Of a DNA stretch of 26,733 nucleotides, positions 7,945-16,122 are shown in pieces. Both the position numbers and the translations under genes were made by a program. Within the stretch, counting starts at the first letter, position 1; every line of letters starts with the position of its first letter. The notes below the pieces were generated by a model that saw nothing but the letters and a program-made list of their open reading frames with translations, had not been told where the DNA came from and did not search any database. This DNA is from an uncultured delta proteobacterium (GTDB lineage Bacteria; RBG-13-61-14; DRUE01), in contig CAIYYW010000066.1 in the NCBI GenBank assembly GCA_903930515.1, forward strand, positions 1 through 26,733, given 5' to 3'.

Positions 7945-7990
7945 CGGCCGGGGGGCCGGCCGGGAAAAAATTCCGCGCCGGGCGCGGCGC
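7945..7990 (+). promoter_or_regulatory. Double GC-hairpin 5' leader of the GlpX-like gene
   Basis: Two perfect hairpins stand in tandem. The first is CGGCCGG-GGGG-CCGGCCG (7945-7962) and the second is GCGCCG-GGCG-CGGCGC (7975-7990), joined by an A-rich 12-nt linker. The second ends one base before the AAGGAG ribosome site at 7992-7997. Neither is followed by a T-run on this strand, so they are not plain terminators. On the minus strand the first is followed by CTTTTT and could stop antisense transcripts. Confidence 0.55.
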
Positions 7991-8004
7991 AAAGGAGAGC
8001 GAAG

Positions 8005-9681
8005 ATGAGCGACGAGTTGCGGCGGAACATTGCGGATTACCGGATCGGGTATCAGGGCCGGAGCGATGACCTTTCAATCAGCAGGAACCGGGTGTCCACC
8101 TTCAACCTCCGGCACCAGGAGGTGTTGGGATTTTATGGGCTGGAGCTGGTCAAGGGCACGGTCTTTATCATTGACGACCGCGTCAACGGGCGGTCCAACC
8201 TGGGGGTGTTCCGAGGCAAGCAGCTCCGCCAGGCCGTGATCCTGGCCTCGGCGCTTCCCGCGGCCGCGGTGGCTCTTCACGGCCGGGGCTCGCTCAACGC
8301 CGTCCCCAAGGAAAAACAAACCGCAGACCTGATCAAGGAATTGAAGCGGATGAACGACCGGATCGGCAGCCAGATTATGTCCGAGGTGATCCAGATCACC
8401 ACCGATACCTTTGATGTGGGCGAAGAGGTGGTGATTGAAAGCTCGATCACCGAGGGGGTCCGGGTCAAGCCGGGGGTGGAGCCGGGCGCCAACCCGACCA
8501 TCCCGGTGGGCGCGCTCTTCGGCAAGGACAAGGACCGCAATGTTTACGGACATTCGCTCGGGACCGAAGTGACCCGGCTCTCAATGGGATCGGATGTCAT
8601 TGACGGAACCACCAAGTCGGTCAAGGGGCTGCACTCGTCCCTGACTGCGCTCTTCATCAGCGAGTCCGGCGCCAAGCGGCATCTTCCGGACATTTATGTG
8701 GAACGCTGGACCGCGGGGGCGCCCTTCCCGGAATTCAATCCGCGCGACACCACCTTTCAGGAAGAAGCCGAGATCATCTCCAAGGCTTACGGGTTCAAAA
8801 GCCCGAAACAACTTTCCGCCTTTTTCCTGGATCGGCCCCGGCATCAGCCGGCAATGGCCGCGCTCAATTCCATCGGAGTGGCAACCCCCTTTGACCAGGA
8901 CGGAGACCTCTTCCCGGCCCTGGTGATGGGATTGCCGGGATTGGGATTCCCGGATGGGCGCGGCCTGAATTCCATGATCGGAGAGATCGGCGGAAGCGCG
9001 GAATGGGCCGTGGGAGCGCTGCCCCTGTTCTGGAGAGGCGGCCAGGCTTTGGGGATGCTCACCAGCCAGAGCTCGCTTACGCGCAAGGATTTGAAACCGG
9101 AGGAACTCTGGAAGGAGCGGTTCCACTACACCGAGGAAGAGTTGATGCTGATCCACGACGCTCGCTTTGAGCAGAAACCGTTCTTCACCATTGACGACAT
9201 CCTTGAGCGGCCCTATGCCGGGGGAGTCAGCGCATATACCGCGATCACGGACAATTATTTTTTGCCCCAACTGGAGGGCGTAACCATTGACCGGTCCCGG
9301 GGGACCTTTACCACCAACACCCTGATGATCAATTCCCTCGGAGTGATTGAGCATTGGCGCCTGACCTTTAAATGCCCGGAAGGGCTTGAGCGATGCGCCG
9401 ACCGGATGCATACCCCCAAGGCGCGCCTGGAGGGCCTGGACAAAAATCAAATTGAAAACCAGGTCAAAAAAATGGCCGATGACGACACCTCCCGCTTCCG
9501 GCTCAAATTCTTCTTCGTCAACGAGTATTACCCGGCCATCATCCATTCCGGAGGAAAAATGGTGGTCCTGGAAAAAACCCTGAAATCCTTGATTGACAAC
9601 GGAACCTTCCAGGAAAACGACCTTTATATCTCCCGAGCCATTATCAACGCCATCCCGCAATGGTTTACCGCCGCCGTGTAA
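8005..9681 (+). CDS. Enlarged, divergent GlpX-family (class II fructose-1,6-bisphosphatase-like) protein
   Basis: From the ATG at 8005, which has AAGGAG 7 nt upstream, the protein is 558 aa, against about 330 aa for GlpX. Several blocks follow the GlpX order. QTADLIKELKRMND (D108) resembles NTADGAAVNAMR. SDVIDGTTKSVKG (D197, D200, T202) resembles DPIEGT. LPDIYVERWTAG resembles APDMYMEK. LDRPRHQPAM resembles AKPRHDAV. GEIGGSAEW (E333) resembles GIGGAPEG. FTTNTLMIN resembles the TETLLI block. The GEGE metal loop is replaced by IESSIT, and there are about 90 extra N-terminal residues, extra loops and a longer C-terminus. Homology is fairly sure; activity on fructose 1,6-bisphosphate is not. The gene appears to stand alone. 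A phosphofructokinase gene lies about 6.4 kb away. Confidence 0.7.
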   Translation: MSDELRRNIADYRIGYQGRSDDLSISRNRVSTFNLRHQEVLGFYGLELVKGTVFIIDDRVNGRSNLGVFRGKQLRQAVILASALPAAAVALHGRGSLNAVPKEKQTADLIKELKRMNDRIGSQIMSEVIQITTDTFDVGEEVVIESSITEGVRVKPGVEPGANPTIPVGALFGKDKDRNVYGHSLGTEVTRLSMGSDVIDGTTKSVKGLHSSLTALFISESGAKRHLPDIYVERWTAGAPFPEFNPRDTTFQEEAEIISKAYGFKSPKQLSAFFLDRPRHQPAMAALNSIGVATPFDQDGDLFPALVMGLPGLGFPDGRGLNSMIGEIGGSAEWAVGALPLFWRGGQALGMLTSQSSLTRKDLKPEELWKERFHYTEEELMLIHDARFEQKPFFTIDDILERPYAGGVSAYTAITDNYFLPQLEGVTIDRSRGTFTTNTLMINSLGVIEHWRLTFKCPEGLERCADRMHTPKARLEGLDKNQIENQVKKMADDDTSRFRLKFFFVNEYYPAIIHSGGKMVVLEKTLKSLIDNGTFQENDLYISRAIINAIPQWFTAAV

Positions 9682-9774
9682 TTTTTCCCCCCGAGCTTCC
9701 CGATCAGGGTCGTCCAAGCGGAAATCAGGGGTCGGGCGCAGCTGAATTAAAAGTGCGGCTGTGATTGCAAATGC

Positions 9775-11325
9775 TCAGAATTTATACATTCCGGTGATGG
9801 ATCCCGCCACGGCGATTACCGCGGTTACGATAATGATGATGGCGATGCTCATCACGATCCCGCTTTTGGCGAAATCCCGGACCGTGAAGTATCCGGTGCT
9901 GTAGGGGATGACATTGGTGGGGGTCTGGGTGATCAGGATCATGCCCAGGCTGGCGGAGAGCGCGGCCGGGGCGGCGAGCATCCAGGGGTCAATCTTCAAG
10001 TCTTTGGCAAGGGTGATCAGGAGGGGGATGATGATCACGCCGGTGATGGTATTTGAAGCCAGGAAAACCTTTACCACCACGAGCGAGGTTATCACCAGGG
10101 CGATCCTCGAAATCGGATTCATATCGCCCACCTTGCCCAGCAGCTCCCAGGCCATCCACCTGGCGGCCCCGGTCTCGTACATCATCAGCCCCAGCCCGAT
10201 GCTGGCCATCACCAGCAGGATGGAATTCCAGGAAACCGATTTTTCCGCCTCGGATATGGTCATCACTTCAATGCCCGGGACCAGCAGCAACAGCCCGCAG
10301 ACAATCGCGATCCATTCCTCGGGCAGGTCCACCACGGCTCCGGTGAGCCTGCTGATCAGGCCGGAGAAGAGCCAGAGGAAGATGGCAAGCCCGAAAATAA
10401 TGATGGTCCACCATTCCTTGCGCGTGAGCGGCCCCATCTGGTCAAGCTCTTTCTTGAAATCCTCCGAGCTCAAGTCTAGTTTTTTGATTTCCATGGGAAA
10501 AACCGCGATCAGGATCAGGTAGGCGGGGGGGAGCAGGGCGAGGGAGGCGGGCAGCCCGATCAACATCCATCCGGTGAAGCTCAGGTGGTACCCGGCCAGC
10601 TCTTTCAGGAAATTCATGGCGATGAAATTGACCCCGCACCCGGCCGGGGTGGCGATCCCTCCGATCAGGGCGCCCCAGGCGCAGGAAATCATCAGGGCGC
10701 GCGCGAAGTTGCTCTGGAGCGGCTTGATTTCAAAACGGCGCAGGATCTGGAGCGAGATGGAAACCATGATCGCGGCTGCGGCCATATCGGTGATCCACAT
10801 AGAGATCAAGGCCCCGCTCAGGAGAATCCCGAACACCACCCTGCGGGTGTATCCGTCGGAGAGACGCAGGATCTGGAGGCCGAGCCTTTTTCCCAGCCCG
10901 GATTTTTCAAAGGCGGCGGAAAGCAGGAACACTCCCAGGAAAAACAGGATGATCTGGTTTCCGAAGCTGAGTTGCACCAGTTGGTTGAACCCCTGCCGGA
11001 AACCCTCAACGGTGACCAGCTTGCCGCCCTTGACCGTTTTCAAGCCGTCGGTGATTTTGAAAAAGGGCATGATCACCAGGAGCAGGATGGAGGTGACGGC
11101 GAAGGGCATGGCCTCGGTGACCCAAAGGATCAGGGCGACGATCAGGATTCCCAAGCAGCTCTTGGCGGTGTGCGAGAGCGCGACCGGTCCGGCCATGGTC
11201 TGAATCGGGGCCGGCTCGGGCAGGAAAAATATCACCAGGAACAGGGCCACGCACCCGAGCACGATGAGCAGGTTCTTGCGGGCGGACCGGGCGTTGATCT
11301 GATTTGCGGAACTGCAGTCAGTCAT
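9775..11325 (-). CDS. DASS/SLC13-family sodium-coupled anion symporter
   Basis: This 516-aa inner-membrane transporter has about a dozen hydrophobic segments. Family marks include ILWVTEAMPFAVTS near the N-terminus, the SNT motif in FLASNTITGV, and the second Na/substrate motif in TQTPTNVIPYSTGY. DASS carriers bring in di- or tricarboxylates (succinate, malate, citrate) or sulfate with sodium. A charged N-terminus precedes the first helix at about residue 18. GGAG stands 7 nt before the ATG. The gene follows the VOC gene by 15 bp and is last in the ThDP/aminotransferase operon, so it probably imports or exports that pathway's substrate or product. Confidence 0.9.
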   Translation of the reverse strand: MTDCSSANQINARSARKNLLIVLGCVALFLVIFFLPEPAPIQTMAGPVALSHTAKSCLGILIVALILWVTEAMPFAVTSILLLVIMPFFKITDGLKTVKGGKLVTVEGFRQGFNQLVQLSFGNQIILFFLGVFLLSAAFEKSGLGKRLGLQILRLSDGYTRRVVFGILLSGALISMWITDMAAAAIMVSISLQILRRFEIKPLQSNFARALMISCAWGALIGGIATPAGCGVNFIAMNFLKELAGYHLSFTGWMLIGLPASLALLPPAYLILIAVFPMEIKKLDLSSEDFKKELDQMGPLTRKEWWTIIIFGLAIFLWLFSGLISRLTGAVVDLPEEWIAIVCGLLLLVPGIEVMTISEAEKSVSWNSILLVMASIGLGLMMYETGAARWMAWELLGKVGDMNPISRIALVITSLVVVKVFLASNTITGVIIIPLLITLAKDLKIDPWMLAAPAALSASLGMILITQTPTNVIPYSTGYFTVRDFAKSGIVMSIAIIIIVTAVIAVAGSITGMYKF

Positions 11326-11340
11326 TACATACTCCGAAAA

Positions 11341-11721
11341 TTATTTGAGCATCTGGATGAACTGGATCCGGCATCCATCCGGGTCTTCAATAAAGGCGAT
11401 CTTGCGGTCGGAGCGGAACTGCGCCGGACCCAGCACGAACTTGACCCCCAAGCCCTTGAGCCGGGCCGCTTCCGCCTCAAGGTCATCCACCAAAAACGCC
11501 ATATGCATGATCCCGATCCCGAGGTTGTTATCGGGAGGATGCGAGCCGGGAAGGGCCGGCTCAATCTCTATCCGGACCCGGTCATCTCCCACGAAAATAA
11601 AATCCCTTCCTCCCACCACCACGGTCTCCAGATGCCGGAAACCCAGCACCCGGATGTAGAAATCCATTGACCGCGCCACCTCCGCGGCCTTGATTCCGTA
11701 ATGGTCAAACTTGAGCGTCAA
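11341..11721 (-). CDS. VOC-superfamily protein (glyoxalase I / epimerase-like)
   Basis: This 126-aa protein has the paired beta-alpha-beta-beta-beta fold of the vicinal oxygen chelate family. Visible marks are H7 in FDHYGI, RIEIEP, H in GIMHMAFLVDDL, and FIEDPDGCRIQF near the end. The last metal-ligand position, usually Glu in such proteins, is Gln, which occurs in some VOC enzymes. Possible reactions include isomerisation, epimerisation or C-C bond cleavage. The start is a TTG at 11721, with GGAGG 7 nt upstream, and it lies 3 bp after the aminotransferase stop, so translation is coupled. Context ties it to the pathway of the ThDP enzyme and aminotransferase. Confidence 0.85.
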   Translation of the reverse strand: MTLKFDHYGIKAAEVARSMDFYIRVLGFRHLETVVVGGRDFIFVGDDRVRIEIEPALPGSHPPDNNLGIGIMHMAFLVDDLEAEAARLKGLGVKFVLGPAQFRSDRKIAFIEDPDGCRIQFIQMLK

Positions 11722-11724
11722 GGC

Positions 11725-12963
11725 CTAACCTCCGAATTTTTCCTTTAACCGCTTGAAGCACTGGTCGGTTACTTCCAAAGTTTTCCGGATGTCGGATTCC
11801 TCGTGCGCCGCGCTCACGAACCAGTTATGGAGCGGGTGCAAAATTATTCCGCGACCGGCCGCCTCCCCTCCGAAGAACCTGGCCTTTTCAAAAGTGGCGT
11901 CGTCCTCAAAGGTCAGGAAGGGCATGGCCGGATGACTGGTGTAATGGATCTTGACCCCGTGGCTTTGGGCCTGGCTCTCAATCCCGTCCTTGAGCATCAT
12001 CCCGTGCCGGTAAACTTTTTCAATCGCCCCGCTCTGCTTGATCTCTTCCATGCAAGCGATGGCGGCCGCGAGCGGGACCGCGCTGAAAAAGTGGGTGGCG
12101 GTGAACATAGCCTTCTTGGCCGCGTCCATCAATGTTTTCTTCCCCGCCAGCACCGAGAGCGGATACCCGTTGGAGATCGCCTTCCCGAAGCAAACCAGGT
12201 CGGGGTCTGCTTTAAAATATTCGTGGCTGCCTTCAAACTTCAGCCGGAACCCGCAGCGGACATCGTCCATCAGGAAAAGCATGCCCTCCCGGTCGCAGAT
12301 TTTGCGCACGCCTTCAAAATATCCGGGCGCGGGCAATTCCTGGTCCTTGGCAAAGTCGTGCTTGAGCGGGGTGAGCATGATCCCGGCCAGATCGCCGGAA
12401 TGCTTGCTAACCATCTCCTCCAGATCTTCCAGGTCATTGTATGCAACATAATAAATATGGCTCTGGTATTCGGGGGGGATGCCCAGACCTCCCTCGGCGC
12501 ACCAGTAATGGAACCCGTGGTAGGCGCCGCGCGCCAGGATGATGCCCTTCTTGCCGGTCGCGATCCGGGCGATCCGGGTGGCCTGGGTGGTGACATCCGA
12601 GCCGTTCTTGCCGTACAACACCCATTGCGCAATCGGGATGTTCCGGTTCAGGTATTCCGCGAGCAGGAGATACTGCTCCTGCGGGATGCTGAAGCAATTG
12701 CCCAATTCCGACTGTTTCCTCGCCGCCTCTTCCACCTTGGGGTGGTTGATCCCCAGCACCAGCGCGCCGAACCCGCACATATAATCTATGTATTCATTCC
12801 CATCCACATCCCAGGTATGAGACCCCAGTCCTCTTTTCATGAAAACCGGGTAGGAACCATACTTGAAAAAAATCGGGTTGCGCGGCCCCTGGATCCCGCC
12901 CGGGATCACGGCATTGACCCGGGCCAGGAGTTCAAAGGACTTTTTGAATTCGTAATCTTTCAT
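11725..12963 (-). CDS. Class III aminotransferase (glutamate-1-semialdehyde aminomutase-like)
   Basis: This is a 412-aa PLP enzyme of fold type I, class III. The PLP lysine is K261 in CFGKAISNGYPLSVLAG, and the pyridine-nitrogen Asp is D234 in LMDDVRCGFR. GKNGSDVTTQATRIAR is the phosphate-binding region. It resembles HemL more than omega-amino acid transaminases, but the neighbours are not haem genes, so a HemL role is unlikely. The ATG at 12963 has AAGGAGG just upstream, which rules out the longer frame to 13062. It starts 10 bp after the stop of the ThDP-enzyme gene. A likely job is transamination or amino-group shift on a keto or aldehyde compound handled by that enzyme. Confidence 0.88.
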   Translation of the reverse strand: MKDYEFKKSFELLARVNAVIPGGIQGPRNPIFFKYGSYPVFMKRGLGSHTWDVDGNEYIDYMCGFGALVLGINHPKVEEAARKQSELGNCFSIPQEQYLLLAEYLNRNIPIAQWVLYGKNGSDVTTQATRIARIATGKKGIILARGAYHGFHYWCAEGGLGIPPEYQSHIYYVAYNDLEDLEEMVSKHSGDLAGIMLTPLKHDFAKDQELPAPGYFEGVRKICDREGMLFLMDDVRCGFRLKFEGSHEYFKADPDLVCFGKAISNGYPLSVLAGKKTLMDAAKKAMFTATHFFSAVPLAAAIACMEEIKQSGAIEKVYRHGMMLKDGIESQAQSHGVKIHYTSHPAMPFLTFEDDATFEKARFFGGEAAGRGIILHPLHNWFVSAAHEESDIRKTLEVTDQCFKRLKEKFGG

Positions 12964-12973
12964 AACCCCCTCC

Positions 12974-14671
12974 TTAATAAACCCCGGCCAGCCCGTCTTT
13001 TTTGCCGATCGCGGCCAGGGCATGGCTTCCCGGGCTGATGATGTCGCGCTCGGTAAGGACATTCACCAGCGCCGTTTTCTTGGACGCGAACGCGCGCTCA
13101 AGCGCGGGGCGGATCTGGTCCGGTTTGGTTACTTCCTCCCCGTATCCGCCGAGCGCCTCCACCATTTTATGATACGGCACATAGCCGAGGTCAACCCCGA
13201 TGGTCCGGTGATTGCCGTAGCGGAGCATCTGGCTGTGTCTGACCATTCCCCAGGCCTGGTCATTGTTTACCACCACCACCACCGGCAGGCCGAGCCGGAT
13301 CATGGTATGGAACTCCATAAAGTTGAATCCGACCGCGCCGTCTCCCACCATCACCGCGACCCGGCTTCCGGGATGGGCGAGTTGGAGGGCGCTCCCGTAA
13401 GGGAGCCCGACTCCCAGGCATCCGAACAAACCGCTCTCCAGGGTGTGCCCGGGTTTGTGATAGGTCCTGACCATATTTATCCAGACCGAGGTGTCCCCGC
13501 CGTCAACCGCGAGATAGTCATCCTCGGTCAGGAATTTGTCCAACTCGGAGCAAAGCCGGACCGGATGGATCGGCACCTGGTCCGATTCCAACTGGGGCTT
13601 GAAATTAGCCAGTCCCGCCTCTTCCAATTTCTTGAGCGCGGAAACCCATCCCTGATATTTCTCCGGACGGAGCTTCCCTTGGGAGGCTTCCAGCAACTGG
13701 CCGAGAACGATCTTCGCGTCACCCACGATCCCGATCGCGGTCTCGCGGTTCCTGCCCATCTCGTCCGGGTCAATGTTGGCCATAATGATTTTGGCCGCGG
13801 GGTTGAAAATATTTCCATGCGCGAAAAACAGGCTGATCCGGGTCGCAATCAGCAGGACCACATCCGCCTGCACCAGGGCGGGCAGGGCCGCTCCCGGCCT
13901 GACCGCGAAGCCGGGTCCGAAACAGAGCGGATGATGATCGGAAATGACCCCCTTGCCCATGCCGGTGGTAAAGGCCGGGATCCCGCTCTGCTCAACGAAT
14001 TTTACCAAATTGTCGGTGGCTCGGGCGAACCAGGACCCGCTTCCCGCGATCAGGATCGGCTTGGATGCCTGGGCGAGCAAGTCCACCGCGGCCTTGATTG
14101 AGTCTAAGTCCCCTCCGCCTTTGAGGATCGGCCGATTGCCGCAGTCCTTGATCGCTCCCTCGTCAACCATCGTGCCAAGGATGTCCGCGGGTATTTCCAG
14201 GTAAACCGGGCCCGGGTTTCCGGACCGGGCGTGATGAAACGCCTCGTGAATCGCGTCCATGATCGCAGCGGGGTTGACCACCCGGCGCGACCATTTGACC
14301 AGCGGAGCGATCACTTCAATCTGGGGAATTTCCTGGAGGTCCAACCGGCCCACCATATCCGTGGGGACCGCTCCGCCGATGATCACCACCGGCACATTGG
14401 CCATCCGGGCGTTGGCCACGCCGGTGATCGCGTTGGTAAACCCGGGACCGGCCGTGACCAGGGCCACCCCGGGCTGGCCGGACAGTCTTCCCCACGCGTC
14501 CGCCATCATCACCGCGGCCTGCTCATGCCGGGTGTGTTCCAGGTTCAAGTCCGAGTCTATGATTGCGTCATAGATCGGCGCCAGATGACCGCCGCTGATG
14601 CTGAAAATATGGCTCGCGCCCTCTTTCTGCAAGGCCTTGACCACCATTTGTCCGCCGTGAATTTTACCCAT
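12974..14671 (-). CDS. ThDP-dependent enzyme of the acetolactate synthase-like family
   Basis: This 565-aa protein has all three domains of the acetolactate synthase/2-hydroxyacyl-CoA lyase group. The catalytic glutamate is E50 in HTRHEQAAVMMADAWGRLSG. A central Rossmann domain follows. The ThDP/Mg motif runs from GDG at 443-445 to NN at 469-470. No ilvN regulatory subunit or other branched-chain gene is nearby, so a biosynthetic acetolactate synthase is unlikely. Candidate reactions are decarboxylation, carboligation, or cleavage of a 2-keto or 2-hydroxyacyl substrate. It leads an operon with an aminotransferase, a VOC protein and a DASS transporter. AAGGGAG stands close to the ATG and a promoter lies just upstream. 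Confidence 0.88.
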   Translation of the reverse strand: MGKIHGGQMVVKALQKEGASHIFSISGGHLAPIYDAIIDSDLNLEHTRHEQAAVMMADAWGRLSGQPGVALVTAGPGFTNAITGVANARMANVPVVIIGGAVPTDMVGRLDLQEIPQIEVIAPLVKWSRRVVNPAAIMDAIHEAFHHARSGNPGPVYLEIPADILGTMVDEGAIKDCGNRPILKGGGDLDSIKAAVDLLAQASKPILIAGSGSWFARATDNLVKFVEQSGIPAFTTGMGKGVISDHHPLCFGPGFAVRPGAALPALVQADVVLLIATRISLFFAHGNIFNPAAKIIMANIDPDEMGRNRETAIGIVGDAKIVLGQLLEASQGKLRPEKYQGWVSALKKLEEAGLANFKPQLESDQVPIHPVRLCSELDKFLTEDDYLAVDGGDTSVWINMVRTYHKPGHTLESGLFGCLGVGLPYGSALQLAHPGSRVAVMVGDGAVGFNFMEFHTMIRLGLPVVVVVNNDQAWGMVRHSQMLRYGNHRTIGVDLGYVPYHKMVEALGGYGEEVTKPDQIRPALERAFASKKTALVNVLTERDIISPGSHALAAIGKKDGLAGVY

Positions 14672-14687
14672 TTTTCTCCCTTAAAAA

Positions 14688-14716
14688 ATTTTACTCGTCT
14701 CGGTTCCGATGACCAA
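14688..14716 (-). promoter_or_regulatory. Promoter for the ThDP/aminotransferase operon
   Basis: On the minus strand there is TTGGTC (14711-14716), a 17-nt spacer and TAAAAT (14688-14693), the -10 matching 5 of 6. It lies 16 nt before the ATG at 14671. The divergent region 14672-14938 also serves trmO on the other strand. I see no clear operator there. Confidence 0.5.
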
Positions 14717-14938
14717 TTCAGGCAGGATGCCCTTGCCGTTTCCTTATATTAGCAATCTTTCGCAGGATGACAAGAATCTCTTGAGAGGTCTGGATGCCGG
14801 GCGGGTCCCGCTTATGCTTTTTCATCCATCAGTTCCACCCTTGCCGCGGCCGCCAGGTCTAGTATTAGCCGGTCAGGATTCATACCCCCTTGCTTTTTTC
14901 CGGCAAAGGCCTACCTTGGGCGGCCAGGAGGGTTAAAA

Positions 14939-15406
14939 ATGACCGACCCGGCCGGAACCGTAAAACTATCCGTTCTCGGAGAGATTCGCACCCCCTTTGA
15001 TCAAAACCATTGCCCGCGCTTCGCGGATGAAAGCTTGTCTGAGGAATGCCGGATTATTCTTTTGCCGGAATTTCAGCCCGGGCTTCGGGACCTGGAAAAA
15101 TTCAACTATATTTATGTCTTGTTTTTCCTTGACCGGCCTCACCGGGAAACTTCCCTGACCGCCCATCCGCCCCGCGGCCAGGGCCTGGAAGTAGGCGTGT
15201 TCGCCTCCTGCTCTCCCACCCGGCCCAACCGGATCGGACTCAGCATCGTCCGTCTCAAACGGATTGAAAACGATACCCTGATCACCAGCGCCCTGGACGC
15301 CTATGACCATACCCCGCTTCTGGACTTGAAGCCTTATTTCAAGGACGGGGACTGCAAGACCGAGGCAAATAACGGCTGGATATCCGACCGACCATTGCCG
15401 GGCTAG
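14939..15406 (+). CDS. trmO: TrmO-family tRNA (N6-threonylcarbamoyladenosine37-N6)-methyltransferase
   Basis: This 155-aa protein is made of the single beta-barrel YaeB/TsaA domain. Family marks are GEIRTPFDQ at the start, LEKFNYIYVLFFLDR, GVFASCSPTRPNRIGLSIVRL, and TPLLDLKPYF near the end. TrmO uses S-adenosylmethionine to methylate t6A at position 37 of some tRNAs. It lacks the second domain found in E. coli TrmO (about 235 aa) and so is a short form. AGGAGGG stands before the ATG. Its stop codon overlaps that of the converging Nudix gene (shared CTAG at 15403-15406). Substrate identity is inferred from family only. Confidence 0.85.
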   Translation: MTDPAGTVKLSVLGEIRTPFDQNHCPRFADESLSEECRIILLPEFQPGLRDLEKFNYIYVLFFLDRPHRETSLTAHPPRGQGLEVGVFASCSPTRPNRIGLSIVRLKRIENDTLITSALDAYDHTPLLDLKPYFKDGDCKTEANNGWISDRPLPG

Positions 15407-16122
15407 GCCCGGCCGGAGAAAACTTTTCCCGCCAATTCCTGAAACCCGGAAATACCGCTCAGCCGGTCCAGACTCGCCAAAGTCGGCGGGATCATCTTCA
15501 TCTCTCCCTTTTTCCATTTCTCAAGCGCTTCTTCCGGCTTGATCCAGAGTTCCTCCTCAACCTCCTCGCCAAAGGCTTTGGGATTCTGCCCGGCGGGGAT
15601 TTGCGCCACGAAAAACTGCGTGTCAAATCTTTTCGGGCTGGTCTTGGGAGTGACCCAATGGCTGAACCAGAACAGGCGATCCAGATCGTAATAAAGGTCA
15701 AATCTTTTCAAAATTTCCAAAAAACTCCCCTCCCGCCGATGCAACTTGCCGCGCAAAAGCTCCAGTTCCGAATTCAACCCATCGTTCATCAAAACCGCCC
15801 TGCCCTCTTTTCCGCAAACCATCAATATTCCCGCTTCCTCAAACACCTCCCGGATCGCCGCAGAATAATATCCCAGCTTTTCCTCAGCCGCCTCCCCGCT
15901 CTCCACCCGGTCCGCCTTCTCCTTCAAATCCTGCGCATGCATCCGCAGAAGCGCTTCTTTTGAAAAATCCTCCCCGTCCCTTCTCCCGCCCGGGAACACA
16001 TAAAATCCGCCCAGAAATTTCAGGCGCGAATTGCGCCGGGTCAGATACACTTCCAAGCCGGGATTCTCACGCGCCACGATCAAAGTGGACGCCGGATGCG
16101 CGACCGCGATCTGCTCAGGCAT
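15403..16122 (-). CDS. Nudix hydrolase with an interrupted Nudix box (NUDT19/RP2-like)
   Basis: This 239-aa protein begins with the strand ASTLIVARENPGLEVYLTRR. The Nudix box is split: GGRRDGE comes first, an insertion of about 35 residues follows, then REVFEEAGIL, which carries the metal-binding glutamates. An inserted Nudix box is typical of the NUDT19/RP2 group, whose members hydrolyse CoA and acyl-CoA diphosphates. The start overlaps the end of the phosphofructokinase gene by 8 bp (16115-16122), so translation is coupled. Nudix enzymes remove modified or excess nucleotide derivatives; the actual substrate is not known. Confidence 0.85.
   Translation of the reverse strand: MPEQIAVAHPASTLIVARENPGLEVYLTRRNSRLKFLGGFYVFPGGRRDGEDFSKEALLRMHAQDLKEKADRVESGEAAEEKLGYYSAAIREVFEEAGILMVCGKEGRAVLMNDGLNSELELLRGKLHRREGSFLEILKRFDLYYDLDRLFWFSHWVTPKTSPKRFDTQFFVAQIPAGQNPKAFGEEVEEELWIKPEEALEKWKKGEMKMIPPTLASLDRLSGISGFQELAGKVFSGRA

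Noticed and set aside
7945-7962. Rho-independent terminator for coaBC
   Set aside because: No T-run follows on the plus strand, and the hairpin begins at the predicted start site of the next transcript. Only the minus-strand reading has a T-run.
8581-9717. Long open frame antisense to the GlpX-like gene
   Set aside because: It is a shadow of G+C-rich codon use; the sense frame has family motifs and a good ribosome site. The same holds for long antisense frames at 10585-11670, 11803-13038, 13022-14101 and 18317-19099.
11725-12963. Glutamate-1-semialdehyde aminomutase (HemL)
   Set aside because: The similarity is at class level, and its operon partners do not belong to tetrapyrrole synthesis.
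12974-14671. Sulfoacetaldehyde acetyltransferase (Xsc) or biosynthetic acetolactate synthase
   Set aside because: The sequence lacks recognisable Xsc-specific features, and no ilvN or other branched-chain gene is nearby. The general ThDP family call is all that can be supported.
14709-14936. 75-codon open frame ending 2 bp before trmO
   Set aside because: It has no ribosome site, no recognisable sequence, and overlaps the -35 of the divergent operon. Its position next to trmO is suggestive but not enough.
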